Source of the DNA: Ruania albidiflava DSM 18029
Lineage (GTDB): Bacteria > Actinomycetota > Actinomycetes > Actinomycetales > Beutenbergiaceae
Length of the DNA: 64,000 nucleotides
Assembly (NCBI RefSeq): GCF_000421225.1
Contig: NZ_ATWL01000012.1
Location: 1 to 64,000 of the forward strand
Reading direction: 5' to 3'
Under the pieces are notes generated by a model. It had not been told where the DNA came from, did no database searches, and saw only the letters and a list, made by a program, of their open reading frames with translations. Both the position numbers and the translations under genes were made by a program. Below are positions 40,800 through 50,975 of this stretch, piece after piece; within the stretch, counting starts at the first letter, position 1, and each line of letters opens with the position of its first letter.

Positions 40800-40860
40800 T
40801 GAGGCAGTTTTTGCCGTCGGAGGCCACTGGGAGCTACCTCCAACGGCGAAAAGTGCCTCA
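40800..40860. repeat. Palindromic intergenic repeat, copy A (61 bp)
   Basis: Arms 40800-40823 and 40837-40860 pair at 21 of 24 positions around a 13-base loop; the pairing extends 3 bp further outward (40797-40863). Layout: TGAGGCAGTTTT, 8-nt variable segment TGCCGTCG, GAGG, loop, CCTC, CAACGGCG, AAAAGTGCCTCA. The same layout recurs at 53897-53957 and 55495-55554. Located between nadE and glnA, both on plus. Confidence 0.8.
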
Positions 40861-40958
40861 GACGTGCGTGCAGCAGCGGCTACCCCGGTCGCAGGGCTGA
40901 CATGATGGGTCCCGTCGGAGCAGCGGCAGCACCGGAGCAGATCAGGGAGCACAGCAGC

Positions 40959-42293
40959 ATGGACAAGCAGCAGGAGTACGTACTGCGGGCCATCGAGGAG
41001 CGGGACGTGCGGTTCATCCGGCTCTGGTTCACCGACGTGCTCGGGGTGCTGAAGTCGGTGGCGATCGCCCCGGCCGAGCTGGAGGGCGCCTTCACCGAGG
41101 GCATCGGCTTCGACGGCTCCTCGATCGAGGGCCTGTCCCGGGTGAGCGAGTCCGACCTGATCGCCCAGCCGGACCCGTCCACATTCCAGATCCTGCCCTG
41201 GCGCGGCGGCCACCACGGCACCGCCCGGATGTTCTGCGACATCCTCACCCCGGACGGGCAACCCGCTGCCGCCGACCCCAGGAACGTGCTCAAGCGGGCG
41301 CTGGCGAAGGCGGCCGACGCCGGGTTCACCTTCTACACCCACCCGGAGGTGGAGTTCTACCTGTTCCAGGCGCTGGAGTCCGAGGACGACCCGCTGGTGC
41401 CGGTGGACAACGCCGGCTACTTCGACCACGTCGCCCGTGGGCAGGGTCACGACTTCCGCCGCGCGGCGATCACACTGCTGGAGTCGATGGGCATCTCGGT
41501 GGAGTTCTCCCACCACGAGGCCGGCCCGGGGCAGAACGAGATCGACCTGCGCTACGCCGACGCGCTGAGCACCGCGGACAACATCATGACGTTCCGGTCG
41601 GTGGTCAAGGAGGTGTCCATCCAGCAGGGGTTCACCGCCTCGTTCCTGCCCAAACCGCTGCCCGGGCAGCCCGGGTCGGGGATGCACACCCACCTGTCCC
41701 TGTTCGAGGGGGACACGAACGCGTTCCACGAGCCGGGCGCCCGCTACCAGCTCTCACCCACCGCGCGGGCGTTCATGGCCGGGCTGCTGGTGCATGCCGA
41801 CGAGATCACCGCCGTCACCAACCAGTTCGTGAACTCCTACAAGCGGCTCTGGGGCGGGCAGGAGGCCCCGAACTACCGCTGCTGGGGGCACAACAACCGG
41901 TCTGCGCTGGTGCGGGTACCGATGTACAAGCCGACCAAGGGGCAGTCGGTGCGGGTGGAGTACCGCGCGCTGGACGCCTCGGCGAACCCCTACCTGGCGC
42001 TGGCGGTGCTGCTGCGGGCCGGGCTGAAGGGGGTCGAAGAAGGGTACGAGCTGCCCGAGGAGGCGGAGGACAACGTGTGGGAGCTCTCCGAGAACGAGCG
42101 CCGCGCACTGGGCATCCAGCCCCTGCCGGGCAGCCTGGAGCAGGCGGTGACGGCGATGGAGTCCTCAGAGCTGGTCGCCGACACCCTCGGGGAGCAGGTG
42201 TTCAGCCACTTCCTGGCGAACAAGAAGCAGGAGTGGCGCGACTACCGGGCGCAGGTCACCCCGTACGAGCTGTCCCGCATCACCCTGATCTGA
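40959..42293 (+). CDS. glnA: Glutamine synthetase, type I (GlnA2-like, alpha subtype)
   Basis: 444 residues from ATG 40959 (CAGGGAG upstream). Active-site blocks: GIGFDGSSIEGLSRVSESDL, FYTHPEVEFYLF, GQNEIDLRYADAL, GSGMHTHLSLFEG, and NNRSALVRVPMY with EYRALDASANPYLALA. It matches the short GSI-alpha/GlnA2 form. In place of the adenylylated loop of GSI-beta it has EGYELPEEAEDNVW, so a Tyr is present near that position but regulation by GlnE is unproven. The adjacent glnE gene follows by 5 bases. Confidence 0.93.
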   Translation: MDKQQEYVLRAIEERDVRFIRLWFTDVLGVLKSVAIAPAELEGAFTEGIGFDGSSIEGLSRVSESDLIAQPDPSTFQILPWRGGHHGTARMFCDILTPDGQPAAADPRNVLKRALAKAADAGFTFYTHPEVEFYLFQALESEDDPLVPVDNAGYFDHVARGQGHDFRRAAITLLESMGISVEFSHHEAGPGQNEIDLRYADALSTADNIMTFRSVVKEVSIQQGFTASFLPKPLPGQPGSGMHTHLSLFEGDTNAFHEPGARYQLSPTARAFMAGLLVHADEITAVTNQFVNSYKRLWGGQEAPNYRCWGHNNRSALVRVPMYKPTKGQSVRVEYRALDASANPYLALAVLLRAGLKGVEEGYELPEEAEDNVWELSENERRALGIQPLPGSLEQAVTAMESSELVADTLGEQVFSHFLANKKQEWRDYRAQVTPYELSRITLI

Positions 42294-42298
42294 GTGTC

Positions 42299-45200
42299 GT
42301 GGTGCGGCCGCAGACCTTGACCGGGGCGCTCGCACGGGCGGGGTTCGCCGACACCGCTCGTGCTGCCGAGCTGCTCGCCGACCCCGCGTTGCAGGGGGCG
42401 GACGACGGCGCTGCCACCCGGCTGATCGGCGCGCTCGGTGCCGTGGCCGACCCGGACCGGGCGCTGTTGGCCCTGGTGCGTCTGGCCGAGACCGAGGCCG
42501 AGCTGGGCACGCTGTTGGCCGACGGCGGTGCTACCGGTGGTGCGGCCCTCTCACCTGCCGACGGCGGTGGCGGCGGGGGCGAGGTCACCTCACCTGCCGA
42601 CGGCGGTGCTGTGGCGGGCGGGGGCACCTCGCCGGCCGGGGGCGGTGCCTCCGACACCGAGTCCGACCCGTCCCCCCGCACCTCCGGCCCGGCCCGGTTG
42701 CTGGCCCTGCTCGGTGCCTCCTCGTTCTGGGGCGACTACCTCGTCGCCCACCCGGACCAGGTGGCCGTGGTGCTCGACGAGGCGGCCCCGGCCCCCGGCC
42801 CGGGCCCGGCCGATGCCGCACAGCTGCGCACGGCGCTGCTCACCTCCGTGGGTGCCGACCCGCACGCGCCCGTGCCGGTGGCCGCCGTCCGGGCCGCTGA
42901 CGGCGGGGTGGACGAGCTGCGCCGCGCCTACCGGCACCAGCTGCTGGCCGTTGCCGCCGCGGACCTGGCCAGCCCGGACCCGCAGGCGCTGCTGCCCCGG
43001 GTCGGCGGCGCCCTGGCCAACCTCGCCGCCGCCGCCCTGGACGGCGCGCTCGCCCTGGCCCGCGCCGAGCTGGCCGACCACGGCGCCGGGGTCCGCCTGG
43101 CGGTGCTCGGCATGGGCAAGACCGGCGGGATGGAGCTGAACTACATCTCCGACGTGGACGTGGTCTACGTGGCCGAACCGGTCGAGGGCACCTCGGAGGA
43201 GGAGGCGCTGCCGGTGGCCACCAAGCTGGCCGCCACCCTGGCCCGGATGTGCACGATGCCCTCCCGGGAGGCGCCGCTGTGGGAGGTGGACGCCGCGCTG
43301 CGCCCGGAGGGGAAGAACGGACCTCTGGTGCGCACCCTGGACTCCCACCTGGCCTACTACCGCCGGTGGGCGAAGACCTGGGAGTTCCAGGCGCTGCTCA
43401 AGGCCCGGCACGTGGCCGGGGACGCCCGCTTGAGCCAGGACTACCTGGACGCTCTGCAGCCCATGGTGTGGACCGCCGTCGAGCGGGAGCACTTCGTGGA
43501 GGACTCCCAGGCGATGCGTCGACGGGTGGAGGAGCACGTGCCCCCCGTCGAGGCCGACCGGCAGATCAAGCTGGGCCGCGGCGGGCTGCGGGACGTGGAG
43601 TTCACCGTGCAGCTGCTGCAGCTGGTGCACGGCCGCGTGGACGAGAGCATCCGGCAGGCGAACACGCTCGCAGCGCTGGCTGCCCTCACCGACGCCGGCT
43701 ACGTGGGCCGCGACCACGCCGAGCAGCTCGGTTCCTGCTACCGGTTCCTGCGGGTGCTCGAGCATCGGGTGCAGCTGGCCCGGATGCGCCGCACCCACCT
43801 GCTGCCCACCGACCGTCACGAGCTGACCGTGCTCGCCCGCGCTGCCTGTGTGGACGGTGGTGAGGCGGACGCACTGCTGGCCCGGTGGCGGTCGGTGCGC
43901 CGGCAGGTGCGCACACTGCACGAGGACCTGTTCTACCGGCCGCTGCTGCCGCAGGTGGCCCGGCTGTCCGCGAGCGACGTGACGCTGGACCCGGACCGCG
44001 CCAAGCAGCGGCTGCGCGGTATCGGCTACCGCGACCCTGCCGGGGCGATCCGGCATATCAGCTCCCTGACCGAGGGCGTCTCCCGGCGTGCGGCGATCCA
44101 GCGTCAGCTGCTGCCGGTGCTGCTGGGCTGGTTCGCCGAAGGTTCGGACCCGGACGGCGCGCTGCTGGCGTTCCGGAAGATCTCCGACTCGTTGGGCACC
44201 ACGCACTGGTACCTGAAGCTGCTGCGGGACTCCGGGGCCGCCGCGGAACGGCTCGCGCACATCCTGTCCGGCAGCACCTTCGCCGCGGAGCGCATCGCCC
44301 GCCTGACCGAGGCGGTCACCTGGCTGGACGACGATGCCGACCTGGCCCCGCGCCCCCGGGAGGCGATCGAGTCGAGCATGTCGGCGATGGTCGCCCGGCG
44401 CCGCCAGGCCGGGCAGCGACCGGAGCTGGCCGTGCGGTTCGTGCGGCGCCGCGAGCTCACGCGTGCGGCGATCGCCGATGTGCTCACCGGGGTGCCGGTG
44501 GCCACCTGCGCGCAAGCCATCTCCCCGGCCGCGGAGGTCGCTGTGGTCGGCGCGCTGGGAATCGCACAACGGTCGGCGACGGCGAAGCTCGCCCTGGACG
44601 AGGTGCCGTCACGGTTCCTCGTCGTCGCCATGGGGCGGCTGGGTGGCGCCGAGATCGGTTATGGCTCCGACGCCGACGTGATGTTCGTGCACGACCCGCT
44701 GCCCGGCGCCGACGAGGACGTGGCGCAGCGGTGGGCCCTGGAGGTGGCCACCACAGTGCCGGCGCTGCTCGGCTCCACGGGCAGCGAGCCGCCGCTGGCC
44801 GTGGACGCCGACCTGCGACCGGAGGGTCGGCAGGGGCCGCTGGTGCGCACGCTGGCCTCCTATGCCGAGTACTACGCCCGGTGGGCGCAGGGGTGGGAAC
44901 GGCAGGCACTGCTGCGCGCGCGTGCGATCGGCGGGGACGTGCACCTGGGCGAGCAGTTCCGCGAGCTCATCGACCCGTTGCGCTACCCCGAGGGCGGGGT
45001 GGATGCACGCGAGCTGCGCGAGCTGCGGCGGATCAAGGCACGGGTGGAGGCCGAGCGGATGCCCCGCGGGGTGCCGGCCACCCACCACCTCAAGCTCGGC
45101 CGCGGCGGGCTCGCGGACGTGGAGTGGACCGCCCAGCTGCTCCAGCTGCAGCATGCCGACGCGCACCCGGAGCTGCAGGTCACGGGCACGCTGGCCGCCC

Positions 45201-45478
45201 TGGCGGCGGCGGTGCAGGCCGGGCTGCTCAGCGCCCGGCAGGCCGGTGCCCTGTCCGAGGCGTGGGAGCTGGCGACCCGGCTGCGGAACGCGAACGTGCT
45301 CGCCACCGGGCGCACCAGTGGCGCCCGGATCGACCAGCTGCCGGGGGAGCGGTCCGTGCTGGTGCGCGTCTCTCGGCTGCTCGGCTACCGGGCCGGGCAC
45401 GCCGACGACCTGGAGCAGGACTGGCTGCGCGCCGCCCGCCGGGCGCGCAGGGTGATGGAGGACGTCTTCTACGGCTGA
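42299..45478 (+). CDS. glnE: Glutamine synthetase adenylyltransferase/deadenylase
   Basis: 1059 residues; GTG at 42299 or 42302. Two nucleotidyltransferase domains joined by a regulatory region: the N-terminal deadenylylase has GMGKTGGMELNYISDVDVVY, and the C-terminal adenylylase has MGRLGGAEIGYGSDADVMFV. The PII-uridylyl-type GlnD-adenylyl transferase core RPEGKNGPLVRTLDSHLAYY and its C-half equivalent RPEGRQGPLVRTLASYAEYY are both intact. A Gly-rich insertion lies near residues 75-120 (see repeat). Ends 12 bases before convergent coxG. Confidence 0.93.
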   Translation: MVRPQTLTGALARAGFADTARAAELLADPALQGADDGAATRLIGALGAVADPDRALLALVRLAETEAELGTLLADGGATGGAALSPADGGGGGGEVTSPADGGAVAGGGTSPAGGGASDTESDPSPRTSGPARLLALLGASSFWGDYLVAHPDQVAVVLDEAAPAPGPGPADAAQLRTALLTSVGADPHAPVPVAAVRAADGGVDELRRAYRHQLLAVAAADLASPDPQALLPRVGGALANLAAAALDGALALARAELADHGAGVRLAVLGMGKTGGMELNYISDVDVVYVAEPVEGTSEEEALPVATKLAATLARMCTMPSREAPLWEVDAALRPEGKNGPLVRTLDSHLAYYRRWAKTWEFQALLKARHVAGDARLSQDYLDALQPMVWTAVEREHFVEDSQAMRRRVEEHVPPVEADRQIKLGRGGLRDVEFTVQLLQLVHGRVDESIRQANTLAALAALTDAGYVGRDHAEQLGSCYRFLRVLEHRVQLARMRRTHLLPTDRHELTVLARAACVDGGEADALLARWRSVRRQVRTLHEDLFYRPLLPQVARLSASDVTLDPDRAKQRLRGIGYRDPAGAIRHISSLTEGVSRRAAIQRQLLPVLLGWFAEGSDPDGALLAFRKISDSLGTTHWYLKLLRDSGAAAERLAHILSGSTFAAERIARLTEAVTWLDDDADLAPRPREAIESSMSAMVARRRQAGQRPELAVRFVRRRELTRAAIADVLTGVPVATCAQAISPAAEVAVVGALGIAQRSATAKLALDEVPSRFLVVAMGRLGGAEIGYGSDADVMFVHDPLPGADEDVAQRWALEVATTVPALLGSTGSEPPLAVDADLRPEGRQGPLVRTLASYAEYYARWAQGWERQALLRARAIGGDVHLGEQFRELIDPLRYPEGGVDARELRELRRIKARVEAERMPRGVPATHHLKLGRGGLADVEWTAQLLQLQHADAHPELQVTGTLAALAAAVQAGLLSARQAGALSEAWELATRLRNANVLATGRTSGARIDQLPGERSVLVRVSRLLGYRAGHADDLEQDWLRAARRARRVMEDVFYG
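42526..42655 (+). repeat. Imperfect tandem repeats encoding a Gly-rich insert in GlnE
   Basis: CTCACCTGCCGACGGCGGTG and variants recur about three to four times (CTACCGGTGG..., GCCGACGGCGG...), encoding SPADGGGGGGEVTSPADGGA and AGGGTSPAGGGAS. It falls in the short N-terminal region before the conserved STFWGDYLV-like block (ASSFWGDYLVAHPDQV), where most GlnE proteins have no insert. Likely a polymorphic linker. Confidence 0.65.
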
Positions 45479-45490
45479 CCCCGGGTGGCG

Positions 45491-45940
45491 TCAGGCGCTG
45501 TCGGTCATCTTCTCCCGGATGCAGGCCAGGAACTTGTCCAACATTTTGTTCGAAATGCTCTGGATCATCCCGCGGCCGAACTGGGCCGGTTTGCCGCCGA
45601 TGTCCATCTCGGTGACCACCTCCACCGCGGTACCTTCACCGGCCTCGGTGAGCACCGCCGTCACTGTGGCCCCGGCGTTGCCGTTGCCGCGGCGGTCCTT
45701 GCCGGAGGCCTCGATGACGATCCGCCCGGCGGCCTCGTCCCGCTCCACGTACCGGCCGGAGCCGTTGTACTGCAGCGAGATCGGTCCGAGCTTCACCTTC
45801 ACCGACCCGGTGAACTCATCACCGTCCACCTCGGTGAGGCTGGCGCCGGGGAAGCAGGGCACCACCTGCTCCAGGTCGTTGAACCGCGCCCAGGTCTCGG
45901 CCCGGGAGGCGGGTACCTCGAAATGGTGTTCCAGCTGCAC
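45491..45940 (-). CDS. coxG: CoxG-like SRPBCC protein
   Basis: 149 residues from GTG 45940 (AAGGAG upstream; the longer frame beyond is not conserved). QLEHHFEVPASRAETWARFN and VVPCFPGASLTEVDGDEF, then FGRGMIQSISNKMLDKF are the CoxG/carbon-monoxide-dehydrogenase subunit G-like signatures of the START/SRPBCC superfamily. It binds hydrophobic ligands and, in CO-oxidisers, recruits the enzyme to the membrane. Here it closes the hydroxylase cluster. Confidence 0.85.
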   Translation of the reverse strand: MQLEHHFEVPASRAETWARFNDLEQVVPCFPGASLTEVDGDEFTGSVKVKLGPISLQYNGSGRYVERDEAAGRIVIEASGKDRRGNGNAGATVTAVLTEAGEGTAVEVVTEMDIGGKPAQFGRGMIQSISNKMLDKFLACIREKMTDSA

Positions 45941-46004
45941 TCCTGGCTCCTTTCCGATCGTCGGGTGCTGGCGAGCTGCCGGCAGGCTCGGCCTGGCGGG
46001 ATGG

Positions 46005-46868
46005 TCAGGCGCCGGCGTCGGCAACAGCTGCGAGCACCGCCCGGCGGGCCAGCACCGTCGCCAGGTGACGCCGGTAGGTGGCATCACCGTTCAGGTCCTC
46101 GGTGGGATTCGTGCCCTCGGCGGCGGAGGCGCACGCAGCTGCGACAGCCTCCTGCGTGGGTGCGGCACCCGACAGCGCCGCCTCCACGCCAGCAGCCCGC
46201 ACCGGGACGGTGTCCATGTTCCCCAGCGCCACCCGCGCCTCGGCGATGCTGCCACCCTCCAGACGCACCATCGCTGCGACCGACACGATCGGCCACTGCT
46301 GCGCCACCCGGGTGAACTTCTCGTACCCGATGCCCCAGTCGTCGTAGCTGGGCACCCGGATCGCGGTGAGCAGCTCGTCCTCCTCCACCACAGTGGTGAA
46401 GAAGTCCTCGAAGAACTCCGCCGCCGGCACCGTGCGCTGCCCGGACGGGCCCACGACCTGCATCTGCGCCTCAAGGGCGCACAGTGTGGCCGGCATGTCA
46501 CTGGCCGGGTCGGCGTGCACCACCGCACCGCCGATCGTGCCACGATGGCGTACCTGCGGGTCGGCGATCTCCGCGGCGGCGCGGGCTAGCAGCGGCGCGT
46601 GCGCACCGATCAGCGGTTCGCGGGCCACGTCCGCGTGCCGGGTCATCGCCCCGATCACCAGGGTTTGGTCCTCCATCCGCACACCGCGCAGCTCGTCGAT
46701 CTGCTGCAGCGAGACCACCAGCTCTGGGTCGGCCATCCGGAGCTTGAGCACCGGCAGCAGGGACTGTCCGCCGGCGAGCACCTTCACCTCGCGGGAGTCG
46801 TCGGCCAGCAGCGTGAGTGCCTCGGCCACGGTCGCGGGGGCCTCGTAGTCGAACGCGCTCGGGATCAT
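46005..46868 (-). CDS. coxM: Molybdenum hydroxylase FAD subunit (CoxM-type)
   Basis: 287 residues. FAD-binding family: N-terminal FDYEAPATVAEALTLLADD, the loop VLAGGQSLLPVLKLRMADPE, RHRGTIGGAVVHADPASDMP and the QWPIVSVAAMVRLEG block. The medium subunit passes electrons from the 2Fe-2S protein to FAD. Its ATG overlaps the coxL stop by 4 bases. Part of the coxSLMG operon. Confidence 0.92.
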   Translation of the reverse strand: MIPSAFDYEAPATVAEALTLLADDSREVKVLAGGQSLLPVLKLRMADPELVVSLQQIDELRGVRMEDQTLVIGAMTRHADVAREPLIGAHAPLLARAAAEIADPQVRHRGTIGGAVVHADPASDMPATLCALEAQMQVVGPSGQRTVPAAEFFEDFFTTVVEEDELLTAIRVPSYDDWGIGYEKFTRVAQQWPIVSVAAMVRLEGGSIAEARVALGNMDTVPVRAAGVEAALSGAAPTQEAVAAACASAAEGTNPTEDLNGDATYRRHLATVLARRAVLAAVADAGA

Positions 46869-49288
46869 CGCCGGGCCTCCTCTCCACCGGTGCCGGTATG
46901 GCCCGTGCCAGCACCGGAACCAACGCGTGCCGCCTGGATCGCGTGCCACACCCGCGAGGGGGAGCAGGGCATCTCCACATCGCTCACCCCGAACTGGCGG
47001 ATCGCATCCAGCACACCGTTGACGATCGCAGGGGTGGAGGCGATCGTGCCCGCCTCGCCCACCCCCTTCACACCGAGTGCGTTCGTGGTCGAAGGGGTGA
47101 CCGTGCGGTCGGTGGTGAAGCTCGGCAGGTCCGGTGCGGAGGGCACCAGGTACTCGGTGAACGACCCGGTCAACAGCGTGCCCGAGTCGTCGTAGACAGC
47201 CTCCTCGAACAAGGCCTGGGCGATGCCCTGAGCGAGCCCACCGTGCACCTGCCCGTCCACGATCATCGGGTTGATCACGTTCCCGACGTCGTCCACGCAC
47301 ACGTACTTGCGCACCCGCACCTGCCCGGTCTCGGTGTCCACCTCCATGGCAGCCAGGTGGGTGCCGTGCGGGAAGGAGAAGTTCTCCGGGTCGTAGGTGG
47401 CGTCGGAGTCCAGGCTCGGTTCGAACCCGTCCGGCAGATCATGGGCGGCAAACACGGCGAAGGCCACGTCCCCGAAGCCCACGCCCTGGTCGGTGCCGCG
47501 CACGGTGAACTGACCACCGGAGAACTCGATGTCGTCCGTGGCCGCCTCCAGCAGGTGCGCGGCGACCACCTTCGCCTTCTCGATCACTTTGTCCGCGGCG
47601 GCGACCACCGCCATCCCGCCCACGGCCAGGGAACGCGACCCGTAGGTGTCCAGCCCGCGCTGGGAGACCTGGGTGTCCCCGTGCAGCACCTCCACGTCCT
47701 CGAACGCCACCCCCAGCCGGTCGGCCACGATCTGGCTCCAGGAGGTCACGTGCCCCTGCCCGTGCGGGCTGACACCGGTGACCACCTCAACCTTCCCGGT
47801 GGGCAGCACCCGCACCTGCGCGTGCTCCCACCCGCCGGCGGCGTAGGAGAGCGCGCCGAGCACCCGGGACGGGGCGAGTCCGCACATCTCGGTGAACGTG
47901 GAGACCCCAATCCCCAGCTGCACCACATCACCGGACTCCCGCCGCCGGGTCTGCTCGGCGCGCAGCTCGTCGTAGCCGAAGAGCTCCAGCGCCTTCGCCG
48001 TGGCCGCCTCGTAGTTGCCGGAGTCGTACTCCAGCGAGGACACTGTGGCGAAGGGGAACTCGTCATGCTGGATCCAGTTCTTCTCCCGCACCTCGATCGG
48101 GTCCATGCCGAGCTCGGTGGCCAGCTCGTCCATCATCCGCTCGATCGCGAACGTGGCCTCCGGCCGGCCGGCACCTCGGTAGGCATCGGTCCACACCTGG
48201 TTGGTGAACACGTTGGTGCACTCGAACCGGTAGGCGGGGAACTTGTAGATGCCGTTGTACATGAACGCACCCAGGATCGGGATGCCGGAGGTGATCAGGC
48301 CCAGGTAGGCACCCATGTTCGCCACCAGGTGCACGTCCAGCCCGGTCACGGTGCCATCCGCCTTCGCCGAGATGCGCAACGTCTGGATCTGGTCCCGCCC
48401 GTGGTGGGCGCCGACCATCGTCTCCGAGCGGGTCTCGGTGTACTTGCACGGTTTGCCCGTGTGCCGGGCGGCCAGCACGGTGATGACCTCCTCCGGGGTC
48501 ACCTGCAGCTTGCCTCCGAACCCGCCGCCGACGTCCGGGGCGATCACTCTCAGCTTCGACTCCGGGATGCCCAGGGTCAGGGCGAGCATCACCCGCAGGA
48601 TGTGCGGGATCTGCGTGGCCGACCAGACGGTGAGCTGTTCCCCGGTCGGATCCACCACGGTGGACCGGGGTTCCATGAACGCCGGGATCAGCCGCTGCTG
48701 CCGGAAGGTGCGCTCGACCACGATCTCCGCGGCGCTGATCGCCTCCTTGATGTCCCCGCCGGTGCCGGCCTCGGCGGAGTCGAACACCCAGGTCGCTGAG
48801 TGGTTGGTGCCCAGCTCCGGGTAGATCAGCTCCTCGTCCCGGGCGGCGGTGGCCAGGTCCACCACCGGGGTGAGCGGCTCGTAGTCCACGTCCACCAGCT
48901 CCACGGCGTCGCGGGCTGCGGCGGGGGAGCGGGCGATCACCACCGCGACGATCTCTCCGGCGAAGTTCACCGTCTCCTCGGCCACCGCCGGGTGTGGCGG
49001 AGCCTTCTGGTCCTCGGTGACCGGCCAGGCGTTCGGCATCGAGCCCTGCTCCCCGGTCAGGTCCTTCCCGGTGAGCACCCGGACCACCCCGGGGGCGCTG
49101 CGCGCTGCGGAGGTGTCGATGCTGGTGATGCGGGCGCGCGCGAGCGGGCTGCGCACCATCGCCAGGTGCAGCATCCCTGGCAGCACCATGTTGTCGGTGT
49201 ACCTGCTGCGGCCGGTGATCAGCCGGGCGTCTTCCTTGCGGGCCCGGGCCTTGCCGATCTCCGGTGCGTGCTCCTCGGTGACGGTCAT
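46865..49288 (-). CDS. coxL: Molybdopterin large subunit, form II CO-dehydrogenase-like (CoxL-type)
   Basis: 807 residues. Moco-binding aldehyde-oxidase fold. The active-site loop is [10 protein letters not shown], the form II signature; the form I loop AYXCSFR of true aerobic CO dehydrogenase is absent. Other conserved blocks are [59 protein letters not shown]. The substrate may be CO, an aldehyde, or an N-heterocycle. It overlaps coxS and coxM by 4 bases. Confidence 0.92.
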   Translation of the reverse strand: MTVTEEHAPEIGKARARKEDARLITGRSRYTDNMVLPGMLHLAMVRSPLARARITSIDTSAARSAPGVVRVLTGKDLTGEQGSMPNAWPVTEDQKAPPHPAVAEETVNFAGEIVAVVIARSPAAARDAVELVDVDYEPLTPVVDLATAARDEELIYPELGTNHSATWVFDSAEAGTGGDIKEAISAAEIVVERTFRQQRLIPAFMEPRSTVVDPTGEQLTVWSATQIPHILRVMLALTLGIPESKLRVIAPDVGGGFGGKLQVTPEEVITVLAARHTGKPCKYTETRSETMVGAHHGRDQIQTLRISAKADGTVTGLDVHLVANMGAYLGLITSGIPILGAFMYNGIYKFPAYRFECTNVFTNQVWTDAYRGAGRPEATFAIERMMDELATELGMDPIEVREKNWIQHDEFPFATVSSLEYDSGNYEAATAKALELFGYDELRAEQTRRRESGDVVQLGIGVSTFTEMCGLAPSRVLGALSYAAGGWEHAQVRVLPTGKVEVVTGVSPHGQGHVTSWSQIVADRLGVAFEDVEVLHGDTQVSQRGLDTYGSRSLAVGGMAVVAAADKVIEKAKVVAAHLLEAATDDIEFSGGQFTVRGTDQGVGFGDVAFAVFAAHDLPDGFEPSLDSDATYDPENFSFPHGTHLAAMEVDTETGQVRVRKYVCVDDVGNVINPMIVDGQVHGGLAQGIAQALFEEAVYDDSGTLLTGSFTEYLVPSAPDLPSFTTDRTVTPSTTNALGVKGVGEAGTIASTPAIVNGVLDAIRQFGVSDVEMPCSPSRVWHAIQAARVGSGAGTGHTGTGGEEARR

Positions 49289-49761
49289 CGCGCTGCCCCC
49301 TCACCGGCGGCCTGCTGCACAGCAGCGACGATGTTCTGGTACCCGGTGCAGCGGCACAGGTTGCCCTCCAACCCTTCCCGCACCTCTTGGTCGGTGGGCC
49401 GGGAGTTCTCCGCCAGCAGGGAGACCGACTGCATGATCATCCCGGAGGTGCAGAACCCGCACTGCAACGCGTGGCACTCGTTGAACGCCTTCTGCAGGGG
49501 GTGCAGCTGGCCGTCGGTGGCCAGCCCCTCGATCGTGGTCACCTCGTGACCGTCGGCCTCCACGGCGAGCATCGTGCAGGACTTGATGCTCTCCCCATCG
49601 ACCAGCACCGTGCAGGCGCCACAGTTGGTGGTGTCGCAGCCGACGAGCGTGCCGGTCTTGCCGAGCACCTCGCGCAGGTACTGCACCAGCAAGAGCCGGG
49701 GCTCGACGTCATCGGTGTAGCTGACCCCGTCGACGGTGAGCGTGATCGTTCGCGACGCCAT
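49285..49761 (-). CDS. coxS: 2Fe-2S small subunit (CoxS-type)
   Basis: 158 residues. The plant-type ferredoxin cluster is [20 protein letters not shown] with the fourth Cys in SCTMLA. The second, all-alpha cluster has [13 protein letters not shown] and [10 protein letters not shown]. First gene of the coxSLMG operon, preceded by a Crp/GlxR-like site about 54 bases upstream. Electron carrier between the Moco and FAD sites. Confidence 0.94.
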   Translation of the reverse strand: MASRTITLTVDGVSYTDDVEPRLLLVQYLREVLGKTGTLVGCDTTNCGACTVLVDGESIKSCTMLAVEADGHEVTTIEGLATDGQLHPLQKAFNECHALQCGFCTSGMIMQSVSLLAENSRPTDQEVREGLEGNLCRCTGYQNIVAAVQQAAGEGAAR

Positions 49762-49814
49762 CTGTTGCTCCTTCGCGCTGTGACATCTCAGATGGTGGGC
49801 ACTCTACCGGCGAA

Positions 49815-49830
49815 TGTGACATAGCGCACA
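49815..49830. promoter_or_regulatory. Crp/GlxR-like site TGTGACATAGCGCACA
   Basis: Matches the actinobacterial Crp/GlxR consensus TGTGA-N6-TCACA except one T. Lies between coxS (start 49761) and the xdhC end, where the coxSLMG operon needs its own promoter. A TGTGACAT half-site recurs at 49779-49786. No CRP gene is in the window. Binding by Crp/GlxR is inferred. Confidence 0.55.
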
Positions 49831-49847
49831 GGAATGGTGTAACGGCG

Positions 49848-50975
49848 TCAGCCGACCAGGTCGTCGTGGTGGATCCGCCCGGTGGTCTCCCGCAGCGGCG
49901 CCTTGCCGCCACCCCACTGCACGGCGATGATCTCCGCGGCGATGGAGACGGCGGTCTCCTCTGGGGTGCGTGCCCCCAGGTCCAGCCCGATCGGGCTGTG
50001 CAGCCGGGACAGCAGCTCCTCGTCCACCCCGGCTGAGCGGAGTCGGTCGAGCCGGTCGTCGTGGGTGAGCCGGGAGCCCATCGCCCCGACGTAGGCCACG
50101 TCCAACGGCAGGGCCACCTGCAGCACCGGTACGTCGAACTTCGGGTCGTGGGTGAGCACTGCGATCACCGTGCGGGCATCCACGTTGCCTGCCTCCACCT
50201 CGGCCTGCAGGTACCGGTGCGGCCAGTCCACCACCACCTCGTCGGCCTCCGGGAACCGAGCCGGCGTGGCGAACACCCCGCGGGCATCGCACACTGTCAC
50301 CCGGTAGCCGAGCATGTGCCCCTGGCGGGCCAGCGCAGCGGCGAAGTCGATCGCGCCGAACACCAGCATCCGCGGCGGTGGGGCGAAGCAGGAGACGAAC
50401 ACCTGCATGCCCTCCTCCATCCGTTGCCCGTCCAGGCCATAGGTGAGCATCCGGTTCCTCCCGGTGGCCAGCAGTCCGCGGGCGTCGTCGGTGACCGCCT
50501 GGTCGGTGCGCTCCGAACCGAGCGTCCCGGCAGTGTGGTCGGCGAAGACCACCAGGTGCCGGCCCACCCGCGCGGGGTCGGTGTGCTCCACCACCACCGC
50601 CACTGCGACCGGGGTGCCCGACTCGATCGCCTCGGCCACCTCGCCCAGCTCGGGATAGCGGGCGGGGGAGACCGGCTCTACGAACACATCGATGATCCCG
50701 CCGCAGGTCAGCCCGACGGCGAACGCGTCGTCGTCGGAGAAGCCGTACCGGTGCAGCTCCGCCTGCCCGGAGTCCAGCACCCGGCGGGCGGTCTCGTACA
50801 CGTCCCCCTCCACGCAGCCGCCGGAGACCGACCCGCTGACCGTGCCGTCGGCGGCCACCAGCATCGCCGCCCCCGGCAGCCGGGGCGCGGACTTGAACGC
50901 GTGCACCACCGTGGCCAGGCCGGCGTCCTGACCCGCTTGCCAGGCAGCCATCAGATCCGCCAGCACCTCACGCAT
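49848..50975 (-). CDS. XdhC/CoxI-family molybdenum hydroxylase maturation factor
   Basis: 375 residues. N-terminal XdhC region AGLATVVHAFKSAPRLPGAA, VSGSVSGGCVEGDVYE and VGLTCGGIIDVFVEP. C-terminal Rossmann domain with MLVFGAIDFAAALARQGHML and VAYVGAMGSRLTHDDRLDRL. Such proteins insert or sulfurate Moco cofactor in the hydroxylase. An 8-base overlap with the coxE gene couples their translation. Usually near coxS as here. Confidence 0.88.
   Translation of the reverse strand: MREVLADLMAAWQAGQDAGLATVVHAFKSAPRLPGAAMLVAADGTVSGSVSGGCVEGDVYETARRVLDSGQAELHRYGFSDDDAFAVGLTCGGIIDVFVEPVSPARYPELGEVAEAIESGTPVAVAVVVEHTDPARVGRHLVVFADHTAGTLGSERTDQAVTDDARGLLATGRNRMLTYGLDGQRMEEGMQVFVSCFAPPPRMLVFGAIDFAAALARQGHMLGYRVTVCDARGVFATPARFPEADEVVVDWPHRYLQAEVEAGNVDARTVIAVLTHDPKFDVPVLQVALPLDVAYVGAMGSRLTHDDRLDRLRSAGVDEELLSRLHSPIGLDLGARTPEETAVSIAAEIIAVQWGGGKAPLRETTGRIHHDDLVG

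Noticed and set aside
42526-42655. CRISPR-like array
   Set aside because: Repeats are imperfect, in frame inside glnE, without unique spacers of constant length.
46817-48799. 660-codon plus-strand frame opposite coxL
   Set aside because: Antisense shadow of a GC-rich gene; composition is His/Gly/Arg-rich and lacks any motif.
46865-49288. Form I aerobic CO dehydrogenase large subunit
   Set aside because: The active-site loop is AYRGAGR (form II), not AYXCSFR, so CO oxidation is not supported by sequence.
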